Of a stretch of DNA of 64,000 bases, positions 54,538-64,000 are shown one piece after another (position 1 is the stretch's first letter; every line of letters starts with the position of its first letter). The position numbers and the translations under genes were made by a program. The notes under the pieces were generated by a model, which worked only from the letters and a program-made list of their open reading frames with translations, had not been told where the DNA came from and ran no database searches. Source of the DNA: Candidatus Heimdallarchaeota archaeon (lineage in GTDB: Archaea > Asgardarchaeota > Heimdallarchaeia > JABLTI01); assembly GCA_018238155.1 (NCBI GenBank), contig JABCTZ010000003.1:1-64000 (forward strand), written 5' to 3'.

Positions 54538-55869
54538 CTATGAAATTATAACGAGAATTTCATTGATATATTCTTTTAAATATGCTAATGTTTCAGTTTT
54601 CATTTGTTCTTTTTTCTGTTGATTCTGCCCATGAGCAATAGCTACGTCATAAGCATTGTAAGCTGTATGGAATTGTTGAATCACAGTTAAATTATCTTGA
54701 GATTGCTTTAAATGGTTTACAAATTCATTAACAGTAGCGATTTCAATTGCGTTTTGTAAAATTGTCCGAGCTTCTTCGTAAGAATTTGCTGCTGCCTTGA
54801 GCATAGCTTTTAGGTTGAGGAAGATGAGCTTGTAGGTAGTGGAATTTATTTCCTTAGTAATCTTCAATGCTTCTTCGACATCAACTGTAGCATCCTCCAC
54901 CATGTTTTGGTCTAGTTCTATCATAATTTTTACTGCAAGATTTTTAATTAAAAATTCGAAATCCATTGAATCTTCTGTTGATTTGAGGATCTCATTTGCT
55001 TCATCTACGAGAGCAAGTGCTCCCCGCCAGTCATTCTTTGATTTAAATAATAAGAATGCGTATACAGTCTTTGTTTGAGCTGTAGATGATTTAATATCGA
55101 GTTCTTTTGCTAGTTGTAGTGCTTTTACAATCTCCACTTCCGCTTCCTCGAAATTTTCTAGTAGCGTTAATACTTCTGTAAGACTAGTTGAGAGTTGTAC
55201 AGACCATGTCCGTAGATTTGCTTTCTTTGCAATTATAGCTGCTTCCTCGAAATTTGCAAGCGCTTTTTCATGCATAAGAAAGTCCTTGTGGAGATTCCCC
55301 ATATTACCATAAGCACAGATAATTCCTCCAAGGCTCTGTGTTTTCTGACTTAATTCTAGACTTTGCTTGACATATTGCATTGATAAATCAAAATCTCCTT
55401 TAATGCGGAAAATTATTGCTAAAATATTTGTAACCCTACCGTAAACATTTAGTTCATATTTATTCATCGAAGGTATCTTTTCAATGACATCCAATGCTTC
55501 AAGTAGATATTTTTGACCTGTATTTAAGTCACCTTTTGTCATGTATATTATCCCAAGTGCTGCTAAAGCATCAAGTTTCATTGTTCCATCATTTGAATGA
55601 TGTTCAATCAATTCCAAATACCTTTGTCTTCCTTCCTCGAATCTTCTCATTGCCATAAGAATGGTTCCCTCTAGTGATATTCCTTTTCCCTTGAGAAGAG
55701 AGTCATTGATTTGTAAGGCATTTCGTTGGATTCTTTTAGCATACATTAAGGCAATTTGAAATTCCCCTTGTCCCAGTTTTAATGTTCCAGCATCTAATAA
55801 TCGTTCCATTTCCTTTCGAAATTCTTTTTTATACTTCTTGGAATATGGTTTCTTTTTTGGAATCATCAA
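54538..55869 (-). CDS. Large TPR protein
   Basis: The 443-residue protein is made almost entirely of tetratricopeptide-like helical pairs, such as ALAALGIIYMTKGDLNTGQK and AYGNMGNLHKDFLMHEKALA, about ten in number. It has no membrane segment or enzymatic domain. Such proteins usually assemble complexes. It converges with the smaller TPR gene at 53477. Confidence 0.7.
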   Translation of the reverse strand: MMIPKKKPYSKKYKKEFRKEMERLLDAGTLKLGQGEFQIALMYAKRIQRNALQINDSLLKGKGISLEGTILMAMRRFEEGRQRYLELIEHHSNDGTMKLDALAALGIIYMTKGDLNTGQKYLLEALDVIEKIPSMNKYELNVYGRVTNILAIIFRIKGDFDLSMQYVKQSLELSQKTQSLGGIICAYGNMGNLHKDFLMHEKALANFEEAAIIAKKANLRTWSVQLSTSLTEVLTLLENFEEAEVEIVKALQLAKELDIKSSTAQTKTVYAFLLFKSKNDWRGALALVDEANEILKSTEDSMDFEFLIKNLAVKIMIELDQNMVEDATVDVEEALKITKEINSTTYKLIFLNLKAMLKAAANSYEEARTILQNAIEIATVNEFVNHLKQSQDNLTVIQQFHTAYNAYDVAIAHGQNQQKKEQMKTETLAYLKEYINEILVIIS

Positions 55870-55988
55870 CTTACCTCCTATCTTAGCTATAATCTATTCT
55901 TATGTCATTTTTTTTCTAACTGATATATTATCTTCAATCTAATTAAATCAATTGGAAAAATCATCAGCAGGTAAAGGCTAAAATTTAC

Positions 55989-56951
55989 TTAATAGTTTGA
56001 TTCTAATCTATTTAATATCCTATAAACAAGAAAAGTTATCCAAGGAGAAGGCTCTTTTTTCTGCCCAAAATCCCATCCTTTGGATGCTCTCCAAACGGAT
56101 TCAGCAGAAAAGAATCCATTGGTATCTGCTTTTGCCTTCATAATAGAAATCATTTCTAAAAATCGTTCATCTTTGTGCAAACTTTGTAGCTGGCTAAGGA
56201 CGTCCATCAAATGAATTATGTCGTACCAATTCATCGGCGCTTTCAATTTTTTAAAATCGGTACCCATCCCAAATAAATATGGTTTACGTTCTTTCCGTTG
56301 ATTCCATAAACCGAGTAGTACTTCTGCTCCTTCTCTTGAGATTTTATCATTCTTCCATTTTGGATGTTGAATTAAAGCTTTCAAAGAGATTAGATTAGCA
56401 TACGGACAAGGATCACCTTTTCTTCCCGGTCCTCGAAATTTGCCTATTTTCTCAGAAGCTGTGCAGTGCCAACCATTCTCTTTCTTCAGACCGACTAAAT
56501 GCTCATATGATTTTTCCATTTTATCTGTTCTTTCCAAACCCAATTTCATCAATGAATACAAAACTGTTGGAGTATCACAAAGCATCCATACGGATTCATC
56601 CTCTCCTGAACCACCAAAATGAGTTGGTATATTCATAATAATCTCAAAAGCTCCTTCTGGTGATTGAGTTTTGAGTATTCGTTTGATAATTTCTCCTATT
56701 TTTGAGTCTTCTTTTCTCAATCCAATGTCAGCTAGAAATGATAATTTGTGAATTGAATGTTTAGCATCATTATGCCGTTTTAAAACTGCACCAGGCCAAT
56801 GTAATAATTCTTCAATGATAGTTGCTACTCTCTGATCGTCAATAATTTTTGATCTGATTTCACAATTTTTTTCACTCGTGCTCTTTTCTTTAAAAAATTC
56901 AATTCTTGTATTGTATTCTATATAATGTTCAGATTGTAAAAGCCAGTCCAA
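55989..56951 (-). CDS. Alpha/alpha-toroid protein (prenyltransferase/squalene-cyclase-like repeats)
   Basis: Helical repeats with the pattern ILKTQSPEGAFEI, GLKKENGWHCTAS and KADTNGFFSAESVW recall the QW-type repeats of terpene cyclases and prenyltransferases. The cyclase DxDD motif is not seen. It has no membrane helix and may be a non-catalytic binding toroid. It is a single gene between two others on the minus strand. Confidence 0.65.
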   Translation of the reverse strand: MDWLLQSEHYIEYNTRIEFFKEKSTSEKNCEIRSKIIDDQRVATIIEELLHWPGAVLKRHNDAKHSIHKLSFLADIGLRKEDSKIGEIIKRILKTQSPEGAFEIIMNIPTHFGGSGEDESVWMLCDTPTVLYSLMKLGLERTDKMEKSYEHLVGLKKENGWHCTASEKIGKFRGPGRKGDPCPYANLISLKALIQHPKWKNDKISREGAEVLLGLWNQRKERKPYLFGMGTDFKKLKAPMNWYDIIHLMDVLSQLQSLHKDERFLEMISIMKAKADTNGFFSAESVWRASKGWDFGQKKEPSPWITFLVYRILNRLESNY

Positions 56952-57085
56952 TGTTACTTATTCCATAATTCACACAAACCAATTACTATAATTTCAATAC
57001 AATTTATAAGAATTGCAAATTAAAAAGTTATATGAGTAAAAATAACCATTCATCTAATATTAAAAAATAGAGACAAAGAATTATT

Positions 57086-57925
57086 CTATTTCTTTTTTTT
57101 TGCTTCTTTTTTCATCATTCGATTCATTTTCATTGCACCATGGATGAGCTTGAAAAGTGAGAATCCTCTGAAATTTGCTCCGTTTTTATTGTTCTCTGGT
57201 AAAACAAAGGGAATGACTGCTAAGCAGCTTTTACGAATATCACCAGACATATACTCAAATGCTAGTTCTATGTTAGTATCCATTTCTTCATTTGATTTCC
57301 AACCTGAAACTATTTTCACATCTTTAGACAGATTCGTTTTCAACATGCCTGGCTGGTAGATGTTGATTGTAATGTCCTCCTCTCTTTGAGAGAGTTCAAG
57401 AGCTAAACATTTCGAGAAAGCAACTAATCCTCCTTTTGAAGCAGAATAGAGAGTCATATTTTCAAGTGGTCTATCAGCACCACCACCTGAAAGAGTAATA
57501 ATTCGCCCATACTTTTGCTTGATCATCCCAGGTAAAACCGCAGAAATGGTATTCAATGTTCCAATTAAATTAGTACCAATAATTATTTTTGCATCTTCAG
57601 CTACTTCTTCCGGAGTTAAGTAATTAAATGGACCATATCTACGATTTAAACCTGCATTAGCCACTAGAATTCTAACGGAGCCAAATTTCTTAACTGTTTT
57701 CTGGACTGCATTTTTTAGTGTTTTTGTATCAGAAACATCACAAGTAAAACCAATCACAGAATCTCCGAATTTTTCTTTCAATTCTTCAACTGTTTTCTTT
57801 ACTTTATCTGCATTTCTCGAACAGATTGATACTTTGCATCCTTCTTCAAGAAAAGTTCTTGCTAATTCTTTTCCAATCCCACTTGTTGAACCTGTAATAA
57901 TTGCTGTTTCATTTTTCATCTTCAT
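57086..57925 (-). CDS. Short-chain dehydrogenase/reductase
   Basis: A classical SDR: TGSTSGIGKELA for NAD(P) binding, NAG at LVANAGLN, the catalytic Ser in ITLSGGGA and YSASKGG (Tyr-x3-Lys). The tail is basic (MKMNRMMKKEAKKKK). The substrate is not known. It diverges from the aminotransferase gene at 58028. Confidence 0.88.
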   Translation of the reverse strand: MKMKNETAIITGSTSGIGKELARTFLEEGCKVSICSRNADKVKKTVEELKEKFGDSVIGFTCDVSDTKTLKNAVQKTVKKFGSVRILVANAGLNRRYGPFNYLTPEEVAEDAKIIIGTNLIGTLNTISAVLPGMIKQKYGRIITLSGGGADRPLENMTLYSASKGGLVAFSKCLALELSQREEDITINIYQPGMLKTNLSKDVKIVSGWKSNEEMDTNIELAFEYMSGDIRKSCLAVIPFVLPENNKNGANFRGFSLFKLIHGAMKMNRMMKKEAKKKK

Positions 57926-58027
57926 TTTTATCAGTCTAACGTTATTCCATGAAAATATAAGATATCCGTATTAGATTATAACAAGTTTAGACCTAAGATT
58001 AAAAAAACAAAATGGTTCAGTTTTAAT

Positions 58028-59239
58028 TTGATAAAAATGACTGCTCTAATTCTTAAAACAAATGATTTTGAATCAATCCTTATCACTAAAGCCCAAGGTT
58101 CCTGGGTTTGGGATACAGACGGGAAGAAGTATTTGGATTGTGTGTCTGGAACATGGACTTGTAATTTGGGGCACAAGCATTCAAAAGTTCTTCAAGATAT
58201 GAAGAAACAAATGGATAATATAATACATCGCTGTATGAGATTCCACACACCAACAACACTCAAAGCTGCAGAACAAGTGCTAGATTTTCTACCAAATAAA
58301 TATGATAAAATCACCTTCTTAAATAGCGGAAGTGAAGCAATGGAATTTGCAATTTCATTTGCACGAAATATAAGGAATAAAACAAAGATATTATCACTGA
58401 AGGATTCATATTTAGGAGCTTTTGGTGTTGCTAAGGAGTCCTCTTACACATCCACAAAAGCATCAAAACTGAAAATACCTTATCCTGAATGCAATTCAGC
58501 AAACTGCAATTGTTTAGCTGATTTTGAAACATTAATTAATCATATCATGGAAAATTACTCCTCAGAACTAGCGTGTTTTGTTCTTGAACCAATAATGGTA
58601 TCTGGTGGAATTCATAAAGCATGCAATAAATTCATTTCTAAATTATGCTTGCAATTACAGAAAGTAGGTGTTCTAGTTATTGCAAACGAAGTGACTACGG
58701 GATTTGGTCGTTCCGGTTTTAGATTTGGTCACCAATATTTCGATATTAATCCAGACATTGTTGTTATGGGTAAAGCTCTGGGAAATGGTTATCCTGTAAG
58801 TGCAATTGCAACTCGTTCAATTTTAGAATCAAAACTTAATCAGTCGGATTATTATTATGCTCAATCCCATCAATTGGATCCATTGGGAACAGCAGTAGCA
58901 AATTCTGTTGTAGGTGTGTTCAAAGATGAACAAATTATTGAAAAAAGTCAAGATAAAATTAAGCAATTTAATACGTTCTTCAAATCATTATTATATCCCT
59001 TTATCAAAGCAGTCAGATCTTATGGTATGATATTTGGCGTTCAAATTCAACCTCTAGAAGGTAAGACTTGCAAGGAATTAATACTCGAGATAAAAGATGC
59101 TCTTTTAGAGGAAGGTATACTAATCGGTATTAGTTTGGGGAAAGAATTGCTACGTCTTTTACCATCACTCACGATAACAGATGATGATATTAAATTCTTT
59201 ATGAAGAAATTTGTGAACGTATTGGATAAAGTAGAATGA
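58028..59239 (+). CDS. Class III PLP-dependent aminotransferase with Asp-to-Asn at the PLP anchor
   Basis: Fold motifs are clear: WVWDTDGKKYLDCVSG, FLNSGSEAMEFAIS and MGKALGNGYPVSA, with the Schiff-base Lys in GKALG. The usual D-E-V-x-T-G-F-G-R reads IANEVTTGFGRSG, so the Asp that contacts the PLP ring nitrogen is Asn (AAC codon). Such a change would alter the electron sink. The family includes acetylornithine, GABA and diaminopimelate-type aminotransferases; substrate unknown. Confidence 0.8.
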   Translation: MIKMTALILKTNDFESILITKAQGSWVWDTDGKKYLDCVSGTWTCNLGHKHSKVLQDMKKQMDNIIHRCMRFHTPTTLKAAEQVLDFLPNKYDKITFLNSGSEAMEFAISFARNIRNKTKILSLKDSYLGAFGVAKESSYTSTKASKLKIPYPECNSANCNCLADFETLINHIMENYSSELACFVLEPIMVSGGIHKACNKFISKLCLQLQKVGVLVIANEVTTGFGRSGFRFGHQYFDINPDIVVMGKALGNGYPVSAIATRSILESKLNQSDYYYAQSHQLDPLGTAVANSVVGVFKDEQIIEKSQDKIKQFNTFFKSLLYPFIKAVRSYGMIFGVQIQPLEGKTCKELILEIKDALLEEGILIGISLGKELLRLLPSLTITDDDIKFFMKKFVNVLDKVE

Positions 59240-59534
59240 TTTAATAATTACTAATAACATCGGATAATTATATTGAGGTAATTCTCTGATTTCTTTCTTA
59301 AATAACAGATAATCTTTGTTATTAACTCATTCTTTCTGACAAAAATAAACAATACTCGGTCTTTTCTCGACAAAAAAGCTGAGAAGATACTTTTTTTCAA
59401 ACACAATAATAATCTTATTATATAATGAAAATCTTTAAAGAATTGTTGTTTAAGCAATTTGGGGCAAGAGAAAGATTATGTTTAATTATATCCAAATTTT
59501 TTAAGCAATTTGAAATAAATGGAGAAATAGATTG
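59240..59534. repeat. Intergenic region with a 13-base direct repeat
   Basis: TTTAAGCAATTTG occurs at 59449-59461 and 59500-59512, 51 bases apart. A TATA-like TTATATAA near 59418 would put transcription start close to the first copy. The spot before the secreted-protein and ABC transporter genes suits a repressor or activator site. No gene is convincing here (the minus frame 59251-59457 is low in protein likeness). Confidence 0.4.
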
Positions 59535-60044
59535 ATGAAGAGAAATAAAATAACTACATACTTAGTAATTTTTATGATAGGAATTAGTTTCCTTATTCCA
59601 TGTTTAGTGAATATTATCAACGTAAATGCAATAGGACATACTAAAATTAAAATAACTTGGTATCAATATTATTGCACCGAAGATTATGATGCCGACAACA
59701 ACGGTAATTTTTACATACAAGCAAAATTTTATAAAAATGACAATATACGTTACCGAAAGACTGTTGGAAAAACCATTACTCCAACAGTTCTCGCAACACC
59801 TGATAGATATATCATAATTTATAATTTACAGGAAGGTACTAATTTAGGAATTCGATTAATGGAAAATGATTTCATGAATGCGGATGATTGTGTGGTAACC
59901 GATTATATAAAAGATCAAGGTTATTATAATGATGGTTATTACAAGAATTTCTATATATCAGCTTCTTTTGAGTCATTTGATGGATATATATATAGTGCTT
60001 ACAATAGTGACTGGATCAAAATATCAATAATAAATCTAGGATAA
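59535..60044 (+). CDS. Secreted protein of unknown function
   Basis: A signal peptide (TYLVIFMIGISFLIPCLVNI, near residues 9-28) is followed by about 135 residues of mostly beta structure with two Cys (YYCTED and DDCVV) and many Tyr and Asn. No anchor follows. GGAG lies 11 bases before ATG. It lies just ahead of the FtsX/LolD-type ABC genes, so it may be its substrate or a partner. Confidence 0.6.
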   Translation: MKRNKITTYLVIFMIGISFLIPCLVNIINVNAIGHTKIKITWYQYYCTEDYDADNNGNFYIQAKFYKNDNIRYRKTVGKTITPTVLATPDRYIIIYNLQEGTNLGIRLMENDFMNADDCVVTDYIKDQGYYNDGYYKNFYISASFESFDGYIYSAYNSDWIKISIINLG

Positions 60045-60096
60045 AAATGAACAATTCAAATTTATCCTTTTTTTTGAAAAAATGAGGTTGTCCATT

Positions 60097-62805
60097 ATGC
60101 GAAGTTCTGTTTTCCCTTTGTTTTTTAAAAAAATTTCTAAGCAAACATCTCCAACATTTATTATTAGTTTAATTATTTTCAATTTTTTTGGAATAGTTTT
60201 CATTTCAAATGCTCTGATTTCAAAAACTCAATTTGAGGAAGGATTATCTCACGAAACACTAATTGACATTGATGGAGATATAATGCCTCCTGGTTTCGAC
60301 CAATTAGAAATTGAAAATATTCTGTATAATTTTGAAAATATTAACATTAGTAAAGACTTAGATTTGGATTTTGGTTTAGTAATTGGTATTCAAATAGACG
60401 ATGACAATGATAGTTTGATTATTCCATTTATTGGATTGAGTGAAGAACTTCTACATAAATTAAACATTACAAATAGTCATTCTGTTATTAGTGATATTGG
60501 AACAACACAAATTAATATCACTAACGTTGAAAATACTTCTAATCATTTAATGATAGAACTAAGTTCAAATGAAAATTTAATCAAGAATGAATTATATATG
60601 AATATTTTAAGAAAAAGTCAATTTCATAGTCTTGGATTAAGTTCTCAAATAATTGATTATTGGAAATTCTCAATCATTGGAAATTTGAGTTATTGTTTAA
60701 ATATTATTTCTGAGTTAGAAATTAGCAATGCTAAAGTAGGGGGATTCTTCTATGGGTATGTTAATAATGAATTATATAGTCAAACTACAATCAAGCAATT
60801 AGATAATCTAGTAGAAGAATTCGAGATTAAGTTATTTCAAAAGCTTATAATAATTGGCATAAATCCATATTCAATAGTTATTGAATCAAAATTAAGAACA
60901 GCAATAAATAATATTGAAGCCAATATTGGTGAAGAAATAATGTCTACTCAGTTTCTTAGTATTCCAAGTATCATACTAATATTATTACTAATCTTTTCTT
61001 TGGAATTGGGCATAACCTCTTATTTTAGAAAACTTCGATCAATACTTAATTCAAGAGGTTTATCTAAAAAAAGAACAAAAATCCTTTTTTTCACTATTGA
61101 ATTAGTTTCTGATCTTTTTGCATGTCTTCTAACTATACTCTTTTATTCAATTATGGTTTTTGTACTAAAAATCCATCATCCACTTATATTTATATTATTG
61201 AAATCTCTAGGAACCACTCTACTTATATTGGTTCTTTGCAAATCTCTAAATTTCTTTCTGTTAAAAGATAAGGAATTATTCAAGAACAAACAAGTAAATA
61301 AACACACTCGAAAGAAGAAAGAAACTAATAAACTAAAAATCATTAGCTTAGTATTACTTCTATTAATAATTTCATTACAAATAGTAAGGCATATTGAACC
61401 ATTATTTTGGTTTCCTATAATTTCAGGAATAAAAGGCATTCTATTTGATATAATCTCTTTAATTATAATTTTTGTTAATCTGGTTATTTTGTATTTACCA
61501 AACTCTTACACTACCAGAAAAACAAACCAAGAAAATATCGATTCTTTAATTAAAGGATTCTTTAATAAAACCGTAAAGAAAGTCAAAGTACATCGCATGG
61601 CAATTTTTGGTTTTTTCACGATTATGACCTTTCTGCTAGTAAATCTAACTACTACTAAACTGTATAGTACTTCTGAAAATAATGAATATCTTTTTGATTT
61701 CAGCATCTTAATAAAATCTTCTGAAGAGCTTGGAATTGAATCCAATGAAATATTCAATTTAACAAGAAATTTTCCAGAATTAAAAAACCTTACTCTTCTT
61801 AATACTTTTCCTAGTTCTATACTCTCAAAAAGAAGTTTGGATAGTGTACAGATTTTTGCGTTTAACAGTACTATCTATTCTTCGAAAAATCTAGGAAGAG
61901 ATAGATTTCTTTGTAATACAAAATTAACTAATAACGATATTTTTAGTAGGATGAACAAAACTACTATTATTCTCAACAAAAAACTAGCTGAAAAAATTGG
62001 CGCGAGAATTGGAAGTAATATCTCTTTAGAAGCAAATCATTTTGCTTCTGTTAATGGTTCATTTGTTTCAATTTCAAGAAATAATCTTAAGGTAATTGGA
62101 ATTCTGGATTCGTTCCATATTCCAAATATTTGGAGTTTTATTACTCCATTTGCATATATTGATTATACTCTATTTGAGGATTTAAGAGGAAGTAAAGGTC
62201 TACCAGTTCTTCCTATGGAGTTTTCTTTTGATCTTCAATATGAAGAAACGAATTCAACAATAATAGAAAATTTACAAATCCAAACAATTGAGAAAATCAA
62301 AGAAACATTGAACTTACATACTGGATCCATTACGATAACTGATTATGGATTACAATCAACTCATTATAGTGAATTGCATTATACGAGTCAATTATGTTTT
62401 ATTTGGATTGAGCTCATAATAATTATTATTCTACTACCCTTCACAACTCTTGCGCTTAATAGTAAAATGATGAAGTCATTGAAACCATTTCTTCGGATAA
62501 TTGAATCAAGAGGTTATAGTAATAAAATGATGCGAAGAATCTATACAAAAGAGATGTTTTCTACTCTAACCTCTAGTTTAATGCTTGGTATAACTGTTGG
62601 TTTGATAACTAGTAATATTTATTTATATTATCAAATACCAACCCTGTTTTTTACCTATCACTTGAACATATTTTATTCAATAATAGCAATTATCTTTGTT
62701 TTATTATTAGGGGGAATAAGTTCGATAGCAATAATACAGATTATTTCAAATAGAAATATTAAGACTCTTAGGACTAATGGAGACCAACAGATATGGCTTA
62801 CATAA
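60097..62805 (+). CDS. FtsX-like ABC transporter permease
   Basis: The product of about 900 residues has an N-terminal helix (PTFIISLIIFNFFGIVF), a long external domain (about residues 45-290) and several more helices (near 295-315, 340-365, 370-390, 415-435, 450-470), then a second helix-domain-helices set ending in QIWLT. This duplicated MacB/LolE-like pattern suits a mechanotransmitter or lipoprotein extractor. I take ATG 60097, as GAGGT lies eight bases upstream. It overlaps the ATPase gene by 13 bases. Confidence 0.75.
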   Translation: MRSSVFPLFFKKISKQTSPTFIISLIIFNFFGIVFISNALISKTQFEEGLSHETLIDIDGDIMPPGFDQLEIENILYNFENINISKDLDLDFGLVIGIQIDDDNDSLIIPFIGLSEELLHKLNITNSHSVISDIGTTQINITNVENTSNHLMIELSSNENLIKNELYMNILRKSQFHSLGLSSQIIDYWKFSIIGNLSYCLNIISELEISNAKVGGFFYGYVNNELYSQTTIKQLDNLVEEFEIKLFQKLIIIGINPYSIVIESKLRTAINNIEANIGEEIMSTQFLSIPSIILILLLIFSLELGITSYFRKLRSILNSRGLSKKRTKILFFTIELVSDLFACLLTILFYSIMVFVLKIHHPLIFILLKSLGTTLLILVLCKSLNFFLLKDKELFKNKQVNKHTRKKKETNKLKIISLVLLLLIISLQIVRHIEPLFWFPIISGIKGILFDIISLIIIFVNLVILYLPNSYTTRKTNQENIDSLIKGFFNKTVKKVKVHRMAIFGFFTIMTFLLVNLTTTKLYSTSENNEYLFDFSILIKSSEELGIESNEIFNLTRNFPELKNLTLLNTFPSSILSKRSLDSVQIFAFNSTIYSSKNLGRDRFLCNTKLTNNDIFSRMNKTTIILNKKLAEKIGARIGSNISLEANHFASVNGSFVSISRNNLKVIGILDSFHIPNIWSFITPFAYIDYTLFEDLRGSKGLPVLPMEFSFDLQYEETNSTIIENLQIQTIEKIKETLNLHTGSITITDYGLQSTHYSELHYTSQLCFIWIELIIIIILLPFTTLALNSKMMKSLKPFLRIIESRGYSNKMMRRIYTKEMFSTLTSSLMLGITVGLITSNIYLYYQIPTLFFTYHLNIFYSIIAIIFVLLLGGISSIAIIQIISNRNIKTLRTNGDQQIWLT

Positions 62806-63455
62806 CTATTGAATCGTTATATAAAATCTATCAAGGAACGGTAGAAACAGTTGCTTTAGAGAATTTCAATGGAAAAATCGATAAGGGTGAAGCTGTTGCC
62901 ATTGCAGGACCAAGTGGGAGTGGAAAGACCACTCTTCTATCCTGTATAGGTGGCGTTTTGAAACCAACTAGTGGACGGATACTAATAGATGGTCATGATA
63001 TTACCAAGCTTTCTGATGAAGAATTGGTTATTCACCGGAGAGATCAAGTGGGTTTAATATATCAAGACTTTAATCTGATAGATGAATTCTCTATCTTCGA
63101 AAACGTTAGTCTACCATTGCTCATCGCAAAAAAACCTTTTTCAGAGATTAAAGAGCGTGTTAGCTATCTCCTTGAAATTTTAAACATTCAACGCTATGAA
63201 AAAACTTTCCCAAACTTCCTTTCAGGTGGTGAGAAACAACGAGTAGCTATTGCAGTTGCTCTAGCAAATGACCCTGGTATTATCTTGGCTGATGAACCTA
63301 CCGGTAATCTTGATCTAGCTTCTCGTGGTACAGTTATTGATCTCCTTATTGAGAAAAGTAAGGAACTCAATAAAGTATTGCTTATTGCTACTCATGATCC
63401 TTTCATTATGGAAAAAGTTGACCGGGTCATCGAACTTCCCAAATTGCAAAGGTGA
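62793..63455 (+). CDS. ABC transporter ATPase, LolD/MacB type
   Basis: A 220-residue ATPase with Walker [11 protein letters not shown]-loop YQDFNL, signature [15 protein letters not shown], Walker [13 protein letters not shown] and switch ATHD. This is the LolD/FtsE/MacB group that pairs with FtsX-like permeases. It lies between two permease genes, with overlap or close spacing on both sides. Confidence 0.93.
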   Translation: MAYITIESLYKIYQGTVETVALENFNGKIDKGEAVAIAGPSGSGKTTLLSCIGGVLKPTSGRILIDGHDITKLSDEELVIHRRDQVGLIYQDFNLIDEFSIFENVSLPLLIAKKPFSEIKERVSYLLEILNIQRYEKTFPNFLSGGEKQRVAIAVALANDPGIILADEPTGNLDLASRGTVIDLLIEKSKELNKVLLIATHDPFIMEKVDRVIELPKLQR

Positions 63456-63462
63456 TTCTCTC

Positions 63463-64000
63463 TTGAAATTTTCATTACTATTTTTTAGAAGACATTGGAA
63501 ATTATATTCAAACCATTTCTTCTTTACTTTTCTAACTATTCTCATTGTTTGCTTATCCTCGCTAGGAGGTGCTACAGTTGATAGAATAACAATTGCTAGT
63601 TTTCTGGATGAACAAAGTAATGATTTAGAGGTTTCAGTTAATCTTAAGTGGGGCTATTCTTCAGCTAATTTTTCTGATCTGTCAACTAATCAATTAGCAT
63701 GGCTTGATATTAGATCTCAATGGGCAAGGTTAATTTCGAATGACTATTCACTTGTTTTCATAGATTACTTGATTAATGATTCACTGTATACTATTGGTAT
63801 TGATTTTGCTGATAAATCATATAATCAGAAGCTACAAGCATTTCCTTTCAGCTTTGTTAATTTTTTCAAAAACAATATTTCATTAGATTATTTCCAACCA
63901 AATACTGTAATGCCTTTTGATATCAGTATAATCTTTACATACGAATATCTAACTTCTTTAGACCTTTCTAGTTTTAATATTACGTCTGAAAATTCACAAA
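63463..64000 (+). CDS. FtsX-like permease, partial (runs off the window)
   Basis: From a TTG at 63463 the frame stays open to the end: MKFSLLFFRRHWKLYSNHFF, then a hydrophobic helix (FLTILIVCLSSLGGATVDRI) and an external domain (residues 40-179). It lies just after the ATPase stop, with GGTGAT overlapping that stop as its ribosome site. Its N-terminus is like that of the first permease, so it is probably the second permease subunit. The C-terminus lies outside the window. Confidence 0.7.
   Translation, partial: MKFSLLFFRRHWKLYSNHFFFTFLTILIVCLSSLGGATVDRITIASFLDEQSNDLEVSVNLKWGYSSANFSDLSTNQLAWLDIRSQWARLISNDYSLVFIDYLINDSLYTIGIDFADKSYNQKLQAFPFSFVNFFKNNISLDYFQPNTVMPFDISIIFTYEYLTSLDLSSFNITSENSQ

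Noticed and set aside
59251..59457. 68-residue minus-strand frame
   Set aside because: Basic and hydrophobic low-complexity sequence in a promoter-like region; the direct repeats and TATA-like site argue for a regulatory role.
1..64000. CRISPR array, insertion sequence or integrated virus
   Set aside because: No regularly spaced repeats, transposase, integrase catalytic domain or structural virus gene was seen. The SAM-like N-terminus at 51595-52608 has no recombinase domain.

Overview
The window looks like a piece of an Asgard-type archaeal chromosome. It is AT-rich, with archaeal promoters, frequent TTG/GTG starts preceded by GGTG or GGAG Shine-Dalgarno sites, and two tRNA genes that encode their own CCA ends. 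Archaeal-only pathways are present: F420 (cofD, cofE), methanofuran (mfnD, mfnE, mfnF), tetrahydromethanopterin (mptE) and archaeosine (arcS, raSEA). Eukaryote-like features point to Asgard rather than another phylum: a Ras/Rab-like GTPase, a longin-like protein and a membrane protein with a RING-like zinc module. The exact lineage cannot be fixed from sequence reading alone.

Layout. 1-0.75 kb: HEPN and MNT (minimal nucleotidyltransferase) genes. 0.9-8 kb: a duplicated-domain TPR protein, a giant secreted LVIVD/thrombospondin-3 protein, a 7TM protein, a longin-like protein and a ferredoxin-nitroreductase fusion. 8.15-9.08 kb: tRNA-Gly followed by a gene-free, relatively GC-rich stretch that may encode a structured RNA. 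9-14.6 kb: GTPase, winged helix, small membrane proteins, a radical SAM/SPASM enzyme and cofD. 14.8-17 kb: a palindrome-rich leader, a substrate-binding protein whose lobes appear circularly permuted, and tRNA-Glu. 17.5-24 kb: a C1-cofactor block (zinc ribbon, KaiC-like ATPase, mfnE-mfnF-mfnD on the minus strand; TusA-like and pterin synthase on the plus strand; mptE; DUF447). 24-28.8 kb: information-processing genes, including RNase HII and an NSUN-PUA protein lacking both catalytic cysteines. 28.8-31.7 kb: a second LVIVD protein, membrane anchored, with a cytosolic winged-helix and zinc-binding tail. 31.9-36.1 kb: archaeosine block (arcS, raSEA, DUF366, queD). 36.2-42.9 kb: a REC-REC-PPDK_N fusion, cofE, endonuclease III, TauE/SafE and DUF5752. 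43-49 kb: aldo/keto reductase, then a PadR regulator with a heterodimeric ABC exporter. 49-59.2 kb: a tandem-GNAT protein, a radical SAM protein of the spore-photoproduct-lyase type, nitroreductase, TPR proteins, an alpha/alpha-toroid protein, an SDR and a class III aminotransferase. 59.5 kb to the end: a secreted protein with an FtsX/LolD-type ABC system, cut by the window edge.

The genes suggest an anaerobic archaeon using F420 and H4MPT/methanofuran-linked C1 metabolism, with modified tRNA and an elaborate calcium-binding cell surface. The strongest oddities are the transmembrane beta-propeller with a RING-like cytosolic tail, the permuted solute-binding protein, the Cys-to-Asn NSUN protein, a probable AUA start (or homopolymer indel) in the DUF366 gene, and a tandem GNAT protein with an N-myristoyltransferase-like layout. 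All family calls come from reading motifs; no database search was run.
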